From JBKECP01 sp047974765 (GTDB lineage Bacteria; Pseudomonadota; Gammaproteobacteria; Pseudomonadales; Halieaceae): a stretch of 64,000 nucleotides of DNA. Of this stretch, positions 55,352 to 63,758 are shown piece by piece. The translations under genes were made by a program, and so were the position numbers. The notes beneath the pieces are model-generated. The model was not told the origin of the DNA. It saw nothing but the letters and a program-made list of their open reading frames with translations, and ran no database searches. The stretch covers positions 7,748 through 71,747 of the forward strand of contig JBKECP010000006.1 of NCBI GenBank assembly GCA_047974765.1, in the 5' to 3' direction. Position 1 is the stretch's first letter, and each line of letters starts with the position of its first letter.

Positions 55352-55804
55352 ATGACAGATATTCAATGCATTCTTGACCCTGATCGTTTTCTGCATTTTG
55401 GTGTGATTGTCAGAGATATTGAGCAGCAGATGAAACAGTTGTCTGCATTGTGGGGGATTGGTCAATGGTCTGTTATTGAGTACGGTGCAGAGGGGCAGCA
55501 AGTTCTAAAAGGCAGTCCATTCAATCTTAAAGTTGCGCTTAATCGTGCGGGACCTGTCACCGTGGAATTGCTGCAACCCTTGAACAGCCCTGGATCTATT
55601 TGGCAGCAGTTTCTGGATGAACAGGGAGAGGGTATGCATCATCTGGCCTACCGGGTGGATGATCTGATGCAAAGTATCACTTCAATAGAGGGGGCCGGAG
55701 GTGAGCTGTTGTGGCATATCAGTATTGGTCCTGAAATGAATTATTGCTACGCAAGAGTACCTGCGGGAATAATTGTTGAGTTGGTTGATTTTGATTTTGA
55801 TTAA
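55352..55804 (+). CDS. VOC-superfamily (glyoxalase-like) protein
   Basis: 150 residues, two beta-alpha-beta-beta-beta modules. Metal-ligand positions can be seen in the sequence FLHFGVIVRDI (His), TVELLQP (Glu), GMHHLAYRV (His) and IVELVDF (Glu). The pattern resembles methylmalonyl-CoA epimerase-like VOC proteins. It lies 19 bp after the flavoenzyme gene and is probably co-transcribed, acting on the same compound. Exact reaction unknown. Confidence 0.8.
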   Translation: MTDIQCILDPDRFLHFGVIVRDIEQQMKQLSALWGIGQWSVIEYGAEGQQVLKGSPFNLKVALNRAGPVTVELLQPLNSPGSIWQQFLDEQGEGMHHLAYRVDDLMQSITSIEGAGGELLWHISIGPEMNYCYARVPAGIIVELVDFDFD

Positions 55805-55901
55805 CTGAACAGGTATTTGCTGTCGTTTGATGAAAAACTGTTTTAAGGCTGCCTGCTCTGGCTGATAAGGCAGGATGCCGGTGTGGATGGGCAGGCATTT
55901 G

Positions 55902-57563
55902 ATGAAAAATAAAACCAGAATTTATGATGTTTGTGTTATCGGTACTGGCGCTGGTGGCGGTGTCATGATCGATCAGCTGACAGCAGCGGGAATGGATGTT
56001 GTAGCCCTGGAGCGGGGCCCTTTTTTGTCATCTGCGGCATTTAATGAAGACGAATTAAAAACGGTTATCCGGCGGCAGGTTTTTGCAAAAGATAAAATAG
56101 ATACCTACAGGGTGGATCAGGACTCACCCACTGAAAAAGGTAATATTGCTGAAATTGCGCACTGTGTAGGTGGTTCAATGAGTCACTGGGGGGCGTGGGC
56201 CTGGCGTTTTCGTCCGGATGATTTTCATGTTCTGAGCAAAGAAGGACCGGTGGCGGGGGCCAGCCTCGCTGATTGGCCAATCAGTTATGATGAGCTGGAG
56301 CCTTATTACTATCGTGCCGAACTGGATTTTGGTGTTGCTGGCGATAGTGGCGGTAACCCTTTTGGTGCGCCCAGAAAGCAAGCCTATCCCAACCCTCCCC
56401 ATCCCTGGCGTCCCTCTTCTCGTCGTTTTGCGCAGGGTGCCAAAAAAATGGGCTATACGCCGTTTGCATTGCCGGTGGCGATTAATTCACGGGTTTATGG
56501 CAATCGGCCCGCCTGCATGTACGGCGGCGCCTGCCGCAGTAATGGTTGTCCGATCAATGCCAAAGCCAGCACCTTGTCTGTCTCATTGCCAAGAGCGTTG
56601 GCGACGGGGCGGCTTGATCTGCGGACTGATGCGATGGTTTATGAGCTTCCCCTGTCTGAAAATGGCCGCTTATTGGGTGCGCGCTATCTGGATGAAAATG
56701 GCGGCAGACATGAGGTGAGAGCGAGGCAGGTTGTTCTGGCAGCCGGTGCCATGGGGACCGCGCAGTTATTATTACTGTCTGCGTCGACATTGTTTCCCGA
56801 CGGTTTGGCCAATGGTTCCGGGCTGGTGGGTCGCAATTACAGCTATCATCACTATCCTGGCGTAGCGGCTGTATTTGAGGATGATTTGCGAACCTATACC
56901 GGGTATGAAGCACATGCTGCAGTGGATGATTTGCACCCCAGTGATTCGTCCCGTGGCTTTATCCGCGGAGGTGTCATTGCTGAAAGTAATGCGCTGTCCA
57001 ATCAGCCAATAGCTTTTGCTGTGGGACTGCACCAGTTTTCAGGCCATCCCCGCTGGGGGCTGGCGATGAAGCAGCGATTGCGCGAGTTCCCCCGGACGAT
57101 GACCTTTGCAGGCATTTGTGAAGAATTATCGATGGATGGCAATCAGGTTGATCTGGACCCTGATACCAATGACAAATTCGGTTTGCCGGTACCGCGTGTT
57201 ACCAAAAAAAATCACCCCAATGATGCAGTAATGCACCGGTGGTTTTGTGACAAGCTCAGTGAGCTGGCACAGGCCGCAGGCGCCAGTAAGGTATACCCGA
57301 TTCGTATGCCCGGTGCTTTTGTTGATAATAATGAGCACCTCAAAAGTAATCCGCACAATCACGGAACCTGCCGTATGGGTAATAACCCTTCAGCTTCTGT
57401 TGTTGACAAGTGGTGTCGCAGCCATGAAGTACCCAATCTGTGGATTACTGACGGCAGTGTCTTTCCTTCGGCTGGCGGCTATAACCCAACCCTCACTATA
57501 TTGGCCAATGCCTATCGCGTGGCTGATTACTTTGTCCGGCAGGCGAGGAGCCTTTCATTGTGA
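55902..57563 (+). CDS. GMC-family oxidoreductase (gluconate/alcohol dehydrogenase large-subunit type)
   Basis: 553 residues. N-terminal FAD motif VCVIGTGAGGGVMIDQL, then CVGGSMSHWGAWAWRF, a CRSNGCPINAKAS Cys-rich segment and the C-terminal catalytic region NPHNHGTCRMG, then LWITDGSVFPSAGGYNPTLTI. The His of the N-H-G-T motif is the likely base. Together with the downstream small subunit it resembles membrane-associated gluconate-2-dehydrogenase-type enzymes; the cytochrome c subunit of classical members is missing here. ATG 55902 has GGGCAGG six bases upstream; ATG 55875 is less suitable. Confidence 0.88.
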   Translation: MKNKTRIYDVCVIGTGAGGGVMIDQLTAAGMDVVALERGPFLSSAAFNEDELKTVIRRQVFAKDKIDTYRVDQDSPTEKGNIAEIAHCVGGSMSHWGAWAWRFRPDDFHVLSKEGPVAGASLADWPISYDELEPYYYRAELDFGVAGDSGGNPFGAPRKQAYPNPPHPWRPSSRRFAQGAKKMGYTPFALPVAINSRVYGNRPACMYGGACRSNGCPINAKASTLSVSLPRALATGRLDLRTDAMVYELPLSENGRLLGARYLDENGGRHEVRARQVVLAAGAMGTAQLLLLSASTLFPDGLANGSGLVGRNYSYHHYPGVAAVFEDDLRTYTGYEAHAAVDDLHPSDSSRGFIRGGVIAESNALSNQPIAFAVGLHQFSGHPRWGLAMKQRLREFPRTMTFAGICEELSMDGNQVDLDPDTNDKFGLPVPRVTKKNHPNDAVMHRWFCDKLSELAQAAGASKVYPIRMPGAFVDNNEHLKSNPHNHGTCRMGNNPSASVVDKWCRSHEVPNLWITDGSVFPSAGGYNPTLTILANAYRVADYFVRQARSLSL

Positions 57564-58189
57564 GCAATTCTTTGTCCAGGCGAAATTTTGTCCAGCTGGG
57601 CACGGCTTTCGGCACAGCCTTGCTGGTGTTTGCGCAGAGTCCGCGCCCTTTGGCCGCAGCGGCGGCAGCGGTATCTGGCAATCCCGAGGCTTTTGATCAG
57701 GCTCAGTGGGCAAGTGTTGAGGCAATAACCGCCTGTATTGTGCCTACCGACCATGAGCCTGGTGCACTTGAGGCTAACTGCGTCAATTTTATTGATAAGG
57801 TTTTGGTGCGTGAAGATGCTGCATTACTACCGCTCTATCAGGCGGCTATTACTGCGCTCGATAAAGAAGCTCAATTACACTTTGGCAGATCGTTTGCAAA
57901 TGCGGATGAAAATGAAAGAAATCAGCTGCTTGAGTTGTTTGAAGCTAATAAGGTTTCCCATTGGCCAGACACTCTGGCGATAAATCCTCAACAATTTTTG
58001 CAGACGGTGATTGTGCATACATTGATGGGTTTTCTCGCCAGTCCCGAATACGGCGGCAATAGACAATACAGTGGCTGGAAGGTTGTCGGTTACCCCGGGC
58101 CAGAGCATCATATGGGTGGTTATTCCAGGGCGCAGGTTGAAGGCCGGGCGGCGGTTCTGCCTGTCTGGGCTGTAAAGCGGGAGAGTTGA
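57560..58189 (+). CDS. Gluconate 2-dehydrogenase subunit 3-family protein, Tat-exported
   Basis: 209 residues with a twin-arginine signal (SRRNFVQLGTAFGTALLVFA). The mature part matches the Gluconate_2-dh3 family: ITACIVPTDHEPGALEA, the central helical region and the C-terminal SPEYGGNRQYSGWKVVGYPGPE. It escorts the GMC subunit to the periplasm through Tat. The GTG start overlaps the GMC stop (4 bp). Confidence 0.88.
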   Translation: MSNSLSRRNFVQLGTAFGTALLVFAQSPRPLAAAAAAVSGNPEAFDQAQWASVEAITACIVPTDHEPGALEANCVNFIDKVLVREDAALLPLYQAAITALDKEAQLHFGRSFANADENERNQLLELFEANKVSHWPDTLAINPQQFLQTVIVHTLMGFLASPEYGGNRQYSGWKVVGYPGPEHHMGGYSRAQVEGRAAVLPVWAVKRES

Positions 58190-58350
58190 TGAGTGTTGAT
58201 CTGTTTAATTGGCCGGTGGCAGTGAGGTGACCGAAAAGCCCGGTGCTTACGCTGATAAATTAAAATAAGCATTAAATATTAACTGGGCAGGTATTTAGCC
58301 GGATTCATTCGCGGTGCATCGATGCTGGCTCTTGCCCAGCGAGAGCTAAC

Positions 58351-58444
58351 TAAAAGCAAGGGATTTTGCAAATTCAGCCGATTTAAGCAGACGACAATCA
58401 AATAGTGAAGAATTCATCTATTTGATAGGCCCGGTTAATAGTAA
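58351..58444 (+). repeat. Dispersed intergenic repeat, copy 3 (diverged)
   Basis: Matches the right two-thirds of copies 1 and 2: GACAATCAAATAGTGAAG, TTCATCTATTTG and CCCGGTTAATAG are clearly conserved; the left part is degraded. It lies downstream of the GMC/small-subunit operon, as copy 2 lies after the PQQ enzyme. The 58190-58350 stretch before it holds no gene. Confidence 0.65.
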
Positions 58445-58459
58445 AGGCTTGAAACAAAT

Positions 58460-58488
58460 AAGCCCGCACTGTTGCAGTGCGGGCTTTT
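58460..58488. terminator. Strong hairpin terminator
   Basis: Perfect 12-bp stem AAGCCCGCACTG / CAGTGCGGGCTT with a 3-nt loop and TT after. It lies between the convergent GMC operon and the PepSY gene and can serve both. Confidence 0.85.
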
Positions 58489-58511
58489 GGCTTGTGTTTG
58501 AGGTTTGTTAT

Positions 58512-59183
58512 TCAGTCATCCAGAGATTCACGAATAACAGCGCCTGTGCGGGGGTCGATTTTCAGGTCAACATTGATGCCTGCATTGTTGCGGGCTTCAG
58601 CTTCCCAGTAGCCATCATCAAATTCAAGGTCACGAATATTACTGTAGCCGGAAGAAAGCAGTACAGAACGTATTTGTTGGGCATTCAGGACCGGATTGGC
58701 AGTGTTTGTATTACCATTTTCATTGTAGCCATTATTGCCGTCGGAGACTTCTGAAACGATTTCCAGTGTAACCGGGTGCACAGTCAGCTCCACTTTTTCG
58801 CCAGACGGCTTGCGTGCTTCGGCCTCCCAGAAACCGTCGTCAAGTTCGACTTCATGGATGGCGGTATAGCCCAGGGAGCGCAGATGTTCTACCACTTCAC
58901 GGGCAGAGGCGATATTGTCGCTGGTGTTGGGGTTGCCCACTTCTGACAGTTCGCCGCCGGCGTTGAGCAGTAGCTCAACACGGGTGCCGTTGGCTGTGGT
59001 GGCTTCAGCCGTCCAGTAACCGTGGCGCAGCTCCAGGTCGTAAATGGCAATATAACCATCGGCGACAAAGGTGTTCATGGCTTCAGTGGCGTTGCTGACA
59101 GCAAATGCCGGGAAGGATACAACAGTGGCGCTCAAGCCGGTGCCAATCAGAGCGGAAGTCAGTTTTTTGCTAAAGTTTTTCAT
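58512..59183 (-). CDS. Exported protein with three PepSY-like repeats
   Basis: 223 residues with a signal peptide (MKNFSKKLTSALIGTGLSATVVSFPAFA). Three repeats of about 55-60 residues follow, each with Y-x-(A/N)-I-x-(D/E)-(V/L)-E, DG-(Y/F)-W-(T/E)-AEA and a V-(E/D)-L strand (for example DLELRHGYWTAEA, EVELDDGFWEAEA and DLEFDDGYWEAEA). This is the PepSY/PepSY_2 pattern of periplasmic regulators. Divergent from a second PepSY gene and a two-component system; the set may be one regulon. Confidence 0.82.
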   Translation of the reverse strand: MKNFSKKLTSALIGTGLSATVVSFPAFAVSNATEAMNTFVADGYIAIYDLELRHGYWTAEATTANGTRVELLLNAGGELSEVGNPNTSDNIASAREVVEHLRSLGYTAIHEVELDDGFWEAEARKPSGEKVELTVHPVTLEIVSEVSDGNNGYNENGNTNTANPVLNAQQIRSVLLSSGYSNIRDLEFDDGYWEAEARNNAGINVDLKIDPRTGAVIRESLDD

Positions 59184-59243
59184 GGTCTACTCTCCTGTGA
59201 GTAAGTGTGTTTGATGCGGTATGCTGCGCATTGTGCGCGAAGC

Positions 59244-59284
59244 TGTTTAAACGTGTTCTGAAGTGCTTGTTCATATTCTGTTTA
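59244..59284 (+). promoter_or_regulatory. Direct-repeat array, candidate response-regulator site
   Basis: Four TGTT(T/C)(A/T) words on the plus strand at 59244, 59254, 59268 and 59279; the last two are 11 bp apart, the spacing of OmpR/PhoP-type direct repeats. They lie in the 108-126-bp gap between the two divergent PepSY genes. Confidence 0.45.
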
Positions 59285-59309
59285 AGTTTGAATGCACACT
59301 ATTGAGTCC

Positions 59310-60071
59310 ATGCCGATCACTGATTTCACAAGCCTGTCATTCAAAGCTGTCCGCAGTGTGCTGTCGGGAGCCTTGCTGGTTGCTGCTGTCAGTGCCAGCT
59401 CTGCTGGCGCAGATGAGCTGCGCGACGTGCGCGAAGCGGTCTCTTCAGGCCGTTACAAGCCGTTGACTGATATTTTGCAGATAGTTGAACGGGAAATTCC
59501 CGGGCGCCTGCTGGAGGTGGAATTGGTCAATGATCGTCTTTATGGGGCAGTCTATGAGGTGGAAGTGCTGGATTTGGCGCAGCGCAAGCGCGAGATACTG
59601 GTGGACGCCAAAACCGGTGAAATAGTGGAGCTGGATGATGCGCCGGTCAATGATGCCTTAATGCCGTTGCCAGCGTTGATCCGCCAGTTGCAGCTTCACT
59701 ATCCGGGTTATATTGAAGATGTCGAACTGGAAAACAGCGGTGATGGTCGTATGGTTTATGAGATCAAGCTGGTGCAGACGGCAGGCAAGCGCATCGATCT
59801 GGTGGTGGATGCGGCCACAGGTACCATTGTTGACAGTGTGCCGGACTTGCAGGGCGAAATGCAGGCCATGTTGAGTCTGCCGCAGATACTGGATGAATTG
59901 CAGCAGCACTATTCGGGAGTGGTGTTGGAGGCTGAGTTGGAACGTCAGCGCAAATCCGGTGATCATGGCTGGTATTACGATGTTGAAATACGTATGGATA
60001 ATGGTTCAACCCGGGAGCTGCATGTAGATGCCCGCAGTGGTCTTGTGTTACGCGAAAAGAAGAAAGACTGA
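59310..60071 (+). CDS. Exported PepSY-domain protein upstream of a two-component system
   Basis: 253 residues from ATG 59310; ATG 59292 is an alternative that would overlap the repeat array. After the signal peptide (LSGALLVAAVSASSAGA) there are three PepSY modules. Each ends with a strand motif such as REILVDAKTGEIV, IDLVVDAATGTIV or RELHVDARSGLVL. The response-regulator ATG follows immediately after the stop, so it is an operon of PepSY-regulator-kinase. Such PepSY proteins often modulate the paired sensor in the periplasm (inference). Confidence 0.8.
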   Translation: MPITDFTSLSFKAVRSVLSGALLVAAVSASSAGADELRDVREAVSSGRYKPLTDILQIVEREIPGRLLEVELVNDRLYGAVYEVEVLDLAQRKREILVDAKTGEIVELDDAPVNDALMPLPALIRQLQLHYPGYIEDVELENSGDGRMVYEIKLVQTAGKRIDLVVDAATGTIVDSVPDLQGEMQAMLSLPQILDELQQHYSGVVLEAELERQRKSGDHGWYYDVEIRMDNGSTRELHVDARSGLVLREKKKD

Positions 60072-60773
60072 ATGCGCATCCTGATTGTAGAAGATGATAT
60101 TGAGCTGGCAGTGAGCCTGCAGCAGATGCTGGGTGAGGCTGGTTTTGTTGCCGAGCATACGGATGATGGCAATGAAGCGGTCTTTCTTGGTGAGACCGAA
60201 CACTACGATGCCGCTGTGCTCGATCTCGGTCTGCCAGGCCTGGATGGCGTATCTGTGCTGCGCCACTGGCGTGAGCATGGCTGTCATATGCCCGTTCTGA
60301 TATTGACGGGTCGCAGTCGCTGGAGTGACAAGCTGGCTGGTTTTCAGGCTGGTGCTGATGATTATCTCAGTAAGCCTTTTATGCAGGAGGAAGTTGTGTT
60401 GCGCCTGCGAGCACTATTGCGTCGCAGTCAGCCAGCCCAGGGGCAGGGCGATACGGTATTAAGGGTGGGTGGGCTCGAATACGATACTCTTTCCCAGCGG
60501 GTGACATTATTGGGGCGCAGTATCTCATTGACTGCACAAGAGCTGAAAATTCTGGCTTTTTTAATGTATCGGCCTGATGCAACCGTCAGTCGCACAGAAA
60601 TCAGTGAGCATGTTTACTCCCGTGATCTTGATCCGGACTCCAATTCGGTGGATGTATTAATTGGTCGAATTCGTCGCAAGGTGGGTGCCGGTCGTATTTT
60701 AACTGTGCGAGGCCTGGGTTTTCGGCTGGCTGACCCCGAGGCTGCCGCTGAAGCGGGTGATGGTGTTTCGTGA
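60072..60773 (+). CDS. OmpR-family response regulator
   Basis: 233 residues. Receiver domain with acidic pocket E7-D8-D9, phosphoacceptor D51 (LDLGLPGLDG) and the conserved Lys in YLSKPF. The C-terminal winged helix has LTAQELKILAFLMYRPDATVSR and VDVLIGRIRRKV, the PhoP/QseB type. Start directly after the PepSY stop; overlaps the kinase by 4 bp (GTGA). Confidence 0.93.
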   Translation: MRILIVEDDIELAVSLQQMLGEAGFVAEHTDDGNEAVFLGETEHYDAAVLDLGLPGLDGVSVLRHWREHGCHMPVLILTGRSRWSDKLAGFQAGADDYLSKPFMQEEVVLRLRALLRRSQPAQGQGDTVLRVGGLEYDTLSQRVTLLGRSISLTAQELKILAFLMYRPDATVSRTEISEHVYSRDLDPDSNSVDVLIGRIRRKVGAGRILTVRGLGFRLADPEAAAEAGDGVS

Positions 60774-62149
60774 GTCAGCGTATGGGCCTGACCGCCCGGC
60801 TTTTGTGGCTGGGATTGTTGCCGGGTTTGCTGATTATGCTGGCGTTGGGCTGGCTGCTGGACAGCAGTATCCGCGATTCCCTCTATGGCGGTATGGCACT
60901 GCGTCTTAATGAGCATGCCGATCGTATTCAGGCAGGTCTTGAGCGAGATGATAATGGCCGCTGGTATGACACGGCCAGTCGCAGCTCGGGTGAGTTCAGC
61001 CAGATATTTTCCGGCTGGTACTGGCAGCTTCAATCGCCGGGGCAAAGTCTTTACTCGCGCTCTTTGTGGGATGCCACACTTGAAAAGCCAGGGGCAAATG
61101 CGCCCGCTGGACTCTTGCGGGCAAGTGGCCCTATGGGGCTGCCTTTACTGGGACTGGAGCGATTTGTTGATGGTGGCGTCCGCCTGTTGATTTATGCACC
61201 GGCACAGGAAGTCAGTGCCGATTTGTCACGGATACGACAAATACTGGTGTTTGCTTTGGCGATGCTGCTGTTTAGCTCCGTGCTGGCTGCGCTGGTACAG
61301 GTGCGGGTCGGTTTGCGACCGCTGCAGTTACTGCGTCAGCGTTTAGCTGCACTGCGTAGCTCAGATGGTCAGTTGTCAGGCAGCCTGGCCTGTGTTGATG
61401 ATATGCCGACAGTGCTTGGTTCAGGTTATGGTCCCGATCTGGATCCTCTGGCTCAGGAGGTGGATGCACTGCTTGAGCGCAATGCCCGCATGCTTGCACG
61501 GGGGCGCGCTCACGCGGCTGATTTGAGTCACGCGCTAAAAACACCGTTGGCACGGCTGAGCGTTGAGGCTGGCCGGTCAGAGGTTGTACCGGTGCCGCTG
61601 GTATTGGCGCAGGTGGACAGCATCAACAAGCTGATCGAACGCCACCTGACCCGTGCAACAACGGCCAGTGACAGTGCGGTTGCTTTGCGGCAGGCTATTC
61701 CTGTGCGAGAGGTATTGGTTCAGCTAATACAGTTGATGCGGCAAATTCACCAGGCGCGCGCGCTTGCCTGGGTATTGCAGGCAGAGCATGACTTGCTTTG
61801 GCGTGGAGATCGCGCTGATCTGGAGGAGATGCTTGGCAATCTGTTAGATAATGCGGGTAAGTGGGCTGTACAGCAGGTGCAGGTAAGTCTGCAACAGGGT
61901 TGGGATGGTAAGCAGGAAGGCTGCAAGGCCATTGTTATTTGTATAGAAGATGATGGCCCCGGCATACCGGAACAGCACCTGCTCACGGCGGGTCGCCGGG
62001 GGCAGCGTTTTGATGAAAGCACGCCGGGAAGCGGTCTGGGCTTGTCAATTGTGGCCGATATCGTACACACCTGGAATGGACGGCTGAAGCTGGCTCGCAG
62101 CGCGTCGCTCGGCGGTCTGGCGATCAGTCTGATACTGCCAGCGCCATAG
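60770..62149 (+). CDS. Sensor histidine kinase
   Basis: 459 residues. TM1 at about 8-30, a periplasmic domain of about 130 residues, TM2 near 160-180 (LVFALAMLLFSSVLAALV), then a HAMP-like linker. Phosphoacceptor H254 (ADLSHALKTPLARL); N box LGNLLDNAGKW, G1 DDGPGIP and G2 GSGLGLSIV. PhoQ/QseC-like layout. GTG start overlapping the regulator gene. Signal unknown; the PepSY partner suggests envelope or metal stress. Confidence 0.9.
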   Translation: MSQRMGLTARLLWLGLLPGLLIMLALGWLLDSSIRDSLYGGMALRLNEHADRIQAGLERDDNGRWYDTASRSSGEFSQIFSGWYWQLQSPGQSLYSRSLWDATLEKPGANAPAGLLRASGPMGLPLLGLERFVDGGVRLLIYAPAQEVSADLSRIRQILVFALAMLLFSSVLAALVQVRVGLRPLQLLRQRLAALRSSDGQLSGSLACVDDMPTVLGSGYGPDLDPLAQEVDALLERNARMLARGRAHAADLSHALKTPLARLSVEAGRSEVVPVPLVLAQVDSINKLIERHLTRATTASDSAVALRQAIPVREVLVQLIQLMRQIHQARALAWVLQAEHDLLWRGDRADLEEMLGNLLDNAGKWAVQQVQVSLQQGWDGKQEGCKAIVICIEDDGPGIPEQHLLTAGRRGQRFDESTPGSGLGLSIVADIVHTWNGRLKLARSASLGGLAISLILPAP

Positions 62150-62169
62150 ACCAGTAAGACAGTTGGCCT

Positions 62170-63048
62170 TTAATAGGGCTGTGCCCGAGGGTGGCCCTCT
62201 GCATCAAAAGGCCCTTTGCCGCGTAAAAAAGCTGACACGCCGGCACTGCGGGCCCGGTACTTCAGGCGGGCAGAGGCGCTGTGATAAAACAGGGCCTTGG
62301 TGCTATAGCGAAGCAGCATGGCCAGGGCGCCCTGCCTGCCATGGTTGAGGCCGTGTTTTTTCAGGTAATAACAGCTCGACCAGCCAACATGCCAGTGTTT
62401 GAGGTAGGCAATAGCGTTGGAGTTGCCTGATGAGCTGCCTTTGGCGTGGACAAAATAGTGTTCACTGTCAAGATAGATGGCTTTGCCTGCCTCGATCACC
62501 CGGCGACAGAGATCCTTTTCTTCGTAGTAGAGAAAAAGATGCTCATCAAACCAGCCAATATCCTTGAATTGTTCCCGGTCAAACAGCATGGCGGCGCCCA
62601 GTACATCCCGTTGCGCCAGCATACCGCAGTGGCATTGTTCTTCGGGGCGGGTGGCTGGAGCAATAATGGCGGCATCTGGCGCTGTGTTGATGGCATGGTG
62701 GACAAAATCAGCCACAGTTTTTTCATCCACTGCGATATCGGGGTTGAGCAGCAGGGCGTAACGGGTTTTAAGAAACATCAGGGCAACATTGGCGGCACGG
62801 CCATAACCTTCGTTGCGGGGCAGGGCAATCAACTGCTCAGGCTGGAAGTGCTTTGACATCAGTTGAAAGGAGTTGTCGCTGCTGTTGTTGTCGATAACCT
62901 GTGTCAGCCAGCGCCTGGAGTTGACAACGGAGTCAAGGTTGTCGATCACCAGCTGCCCGCTGTTATAACTGATGACGATAATTGTGAGGTCGAACTCGGT
63001 ATCACCATCTGTACAGGTTGTGGTGCCGTGCCGTGAGCTTGGGTTCAT
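62170..63048 (-). CDS. Family 2 glycosyltransferase (rhamnosyltransferase-like)
   Basis: 292 residues. GT-A fold opening with LTIIVISYNSGQLVIDNLDSV, then VIDNNSSDNS, the RNEGYGRAANVAL motif, the metal-binding NPDI (in LLLNPDIAV) and the acceptor-side DEHLFLYYEEKDLCRR. This is the WbbL/rhamnosyltransferase pattern of surface polysaccharide synthesis. No polysaccharide operon is adjacent; it is convergent with the kinase gene, 20 bp apart. First 15 residues are uncertain. Confidence 0.85.
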   Translation of the reverse strand: MNPSSRHGTTTCTDGDTEFDLTIIVISYNSGQLVIDNLDSVVNSRRWLTQVIDNNSSDNSFQLMSKHFQPEQLIALPRNEGYGRAANVALMFLKTRYALLLNPDIAVDEKTVADFVHHAINTAPDAAIIAPATRPEEQCHCGMLAQRDVLGAAMLFDREQFKDIGWFDEHLFLYYEEKDLCRRVIEAGKAIYLDSEHYFVHAKGSSSGNSNAIAYLKHWHVGWSSCYYLKKHGLNHGRQGALAMLLRYSTKALFYHSASARLKYRARSAGVSAFLRGKGPFDAEGHPRAQPY

Positions 63049-63172
63049 GTTTGCCTGTTATGTGCCAATGGGGACTGTGAGGCTACCACAATAGTGCTGA
63101 ACAGCTAGCGAAATGAAATTTGATGATGAAAACAGCTTCAGAGCTGGCGGATATTTTTATAGTGAAGCCTGG

Positions 63173-63201
63173 TTGACAAGGCTTTGGGGCATCGGCAGAA
63201 T
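63173..63201 (+). promoter_or_regulatory. Promoter of the tRNA-Tyr/Gly/Thr-tuf cluster
   Basis: TTGACA (63173-63178), 17-bp spacer, CAGAAT (63196-63201), GC-rich discriminator ATGCCGCC, 12 bp before tRNA-Tyr. It shows that the separated cluster has its own strong promoter. Confidence 0.65.
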
Positions 63202-63213
63202 ATGCCGCCTTCT

Positions 63214-63297
63214 GGAGGGGTTCCCGAGTGGCCAAAGGGATCAGACTGTAAATCTGACGCGAAAGCTTCGGTGGTTCGAATCCACCCCCCTCCACCA
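63214..63297 (+). tRNA. tRNA-Tyr (GTA)
   Basis: 84 nt, class II with a long variable arm. Acceptor GGAGGGG/CCCCTCC, anticodon loop CTGTAAA (GTA), GGTTCGAATCC T-arm and encoded CCA. Position equals E. coli tyrU. Confidence 0.97.
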
Positions 63298-63491
63298 TTG
63301 ATATTAGAAAGCGAAAAAAGCAGCTGTGCCTGATTGTAGCAGCGTTTTTAATGGTGAGTCATTTGGTCAGAGCGGGCCCGGTTAGTTGTCGGCGATGCCA
63401 GGGCTTGCCACCGACCGGAGTGTTGTCGTACAGCTGTGTTGTGCGAATGTGCTCCGGTGTTGGTGTTGAGGGTTAGTCTGGTTTTGGTATA

Positions 63492-63565
63492 GCGGGTATA
63501 GTTCAGTGGTAGAACCTCAGCCTTCCAAGCTGATGATGTGGGTTCGATTCCCACTACCCGCTCCA
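63492..63565 (+). tRNA. tRNA-Gly (TCC)
   Basis: 74 nt; acceptor GCGGGTA/TACCCGC, anticodon loop CTTCCAA (TCC), T-arm GGGTTCGATTCCC, encoded CCA. The 194-bp gap before it (63298-63491) shows no gene. Confidence 0.97.
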
Positions 63566-63584
63566 GTAGTTGTGCTTGTGAAAG

Positions 63585-63660
<76 letters not shown>

Positions 63661-63758
63661 CAAGGCAAGTGTTTTAGTACCAGGGCAGTGTTGAATACAA
63701 CCAGTACAAAGTGATTTAAACCGCATGGCAACGGCCGGTGTGATAGGAGACCATCATA

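Noticed and set aside
51736..63172. Classical integrated element with att repeats
   Set aside because: No integrase, and I could not find a copy of the tRNA-Thr 3' end near the right border, so I describe it only as an intervening segment.
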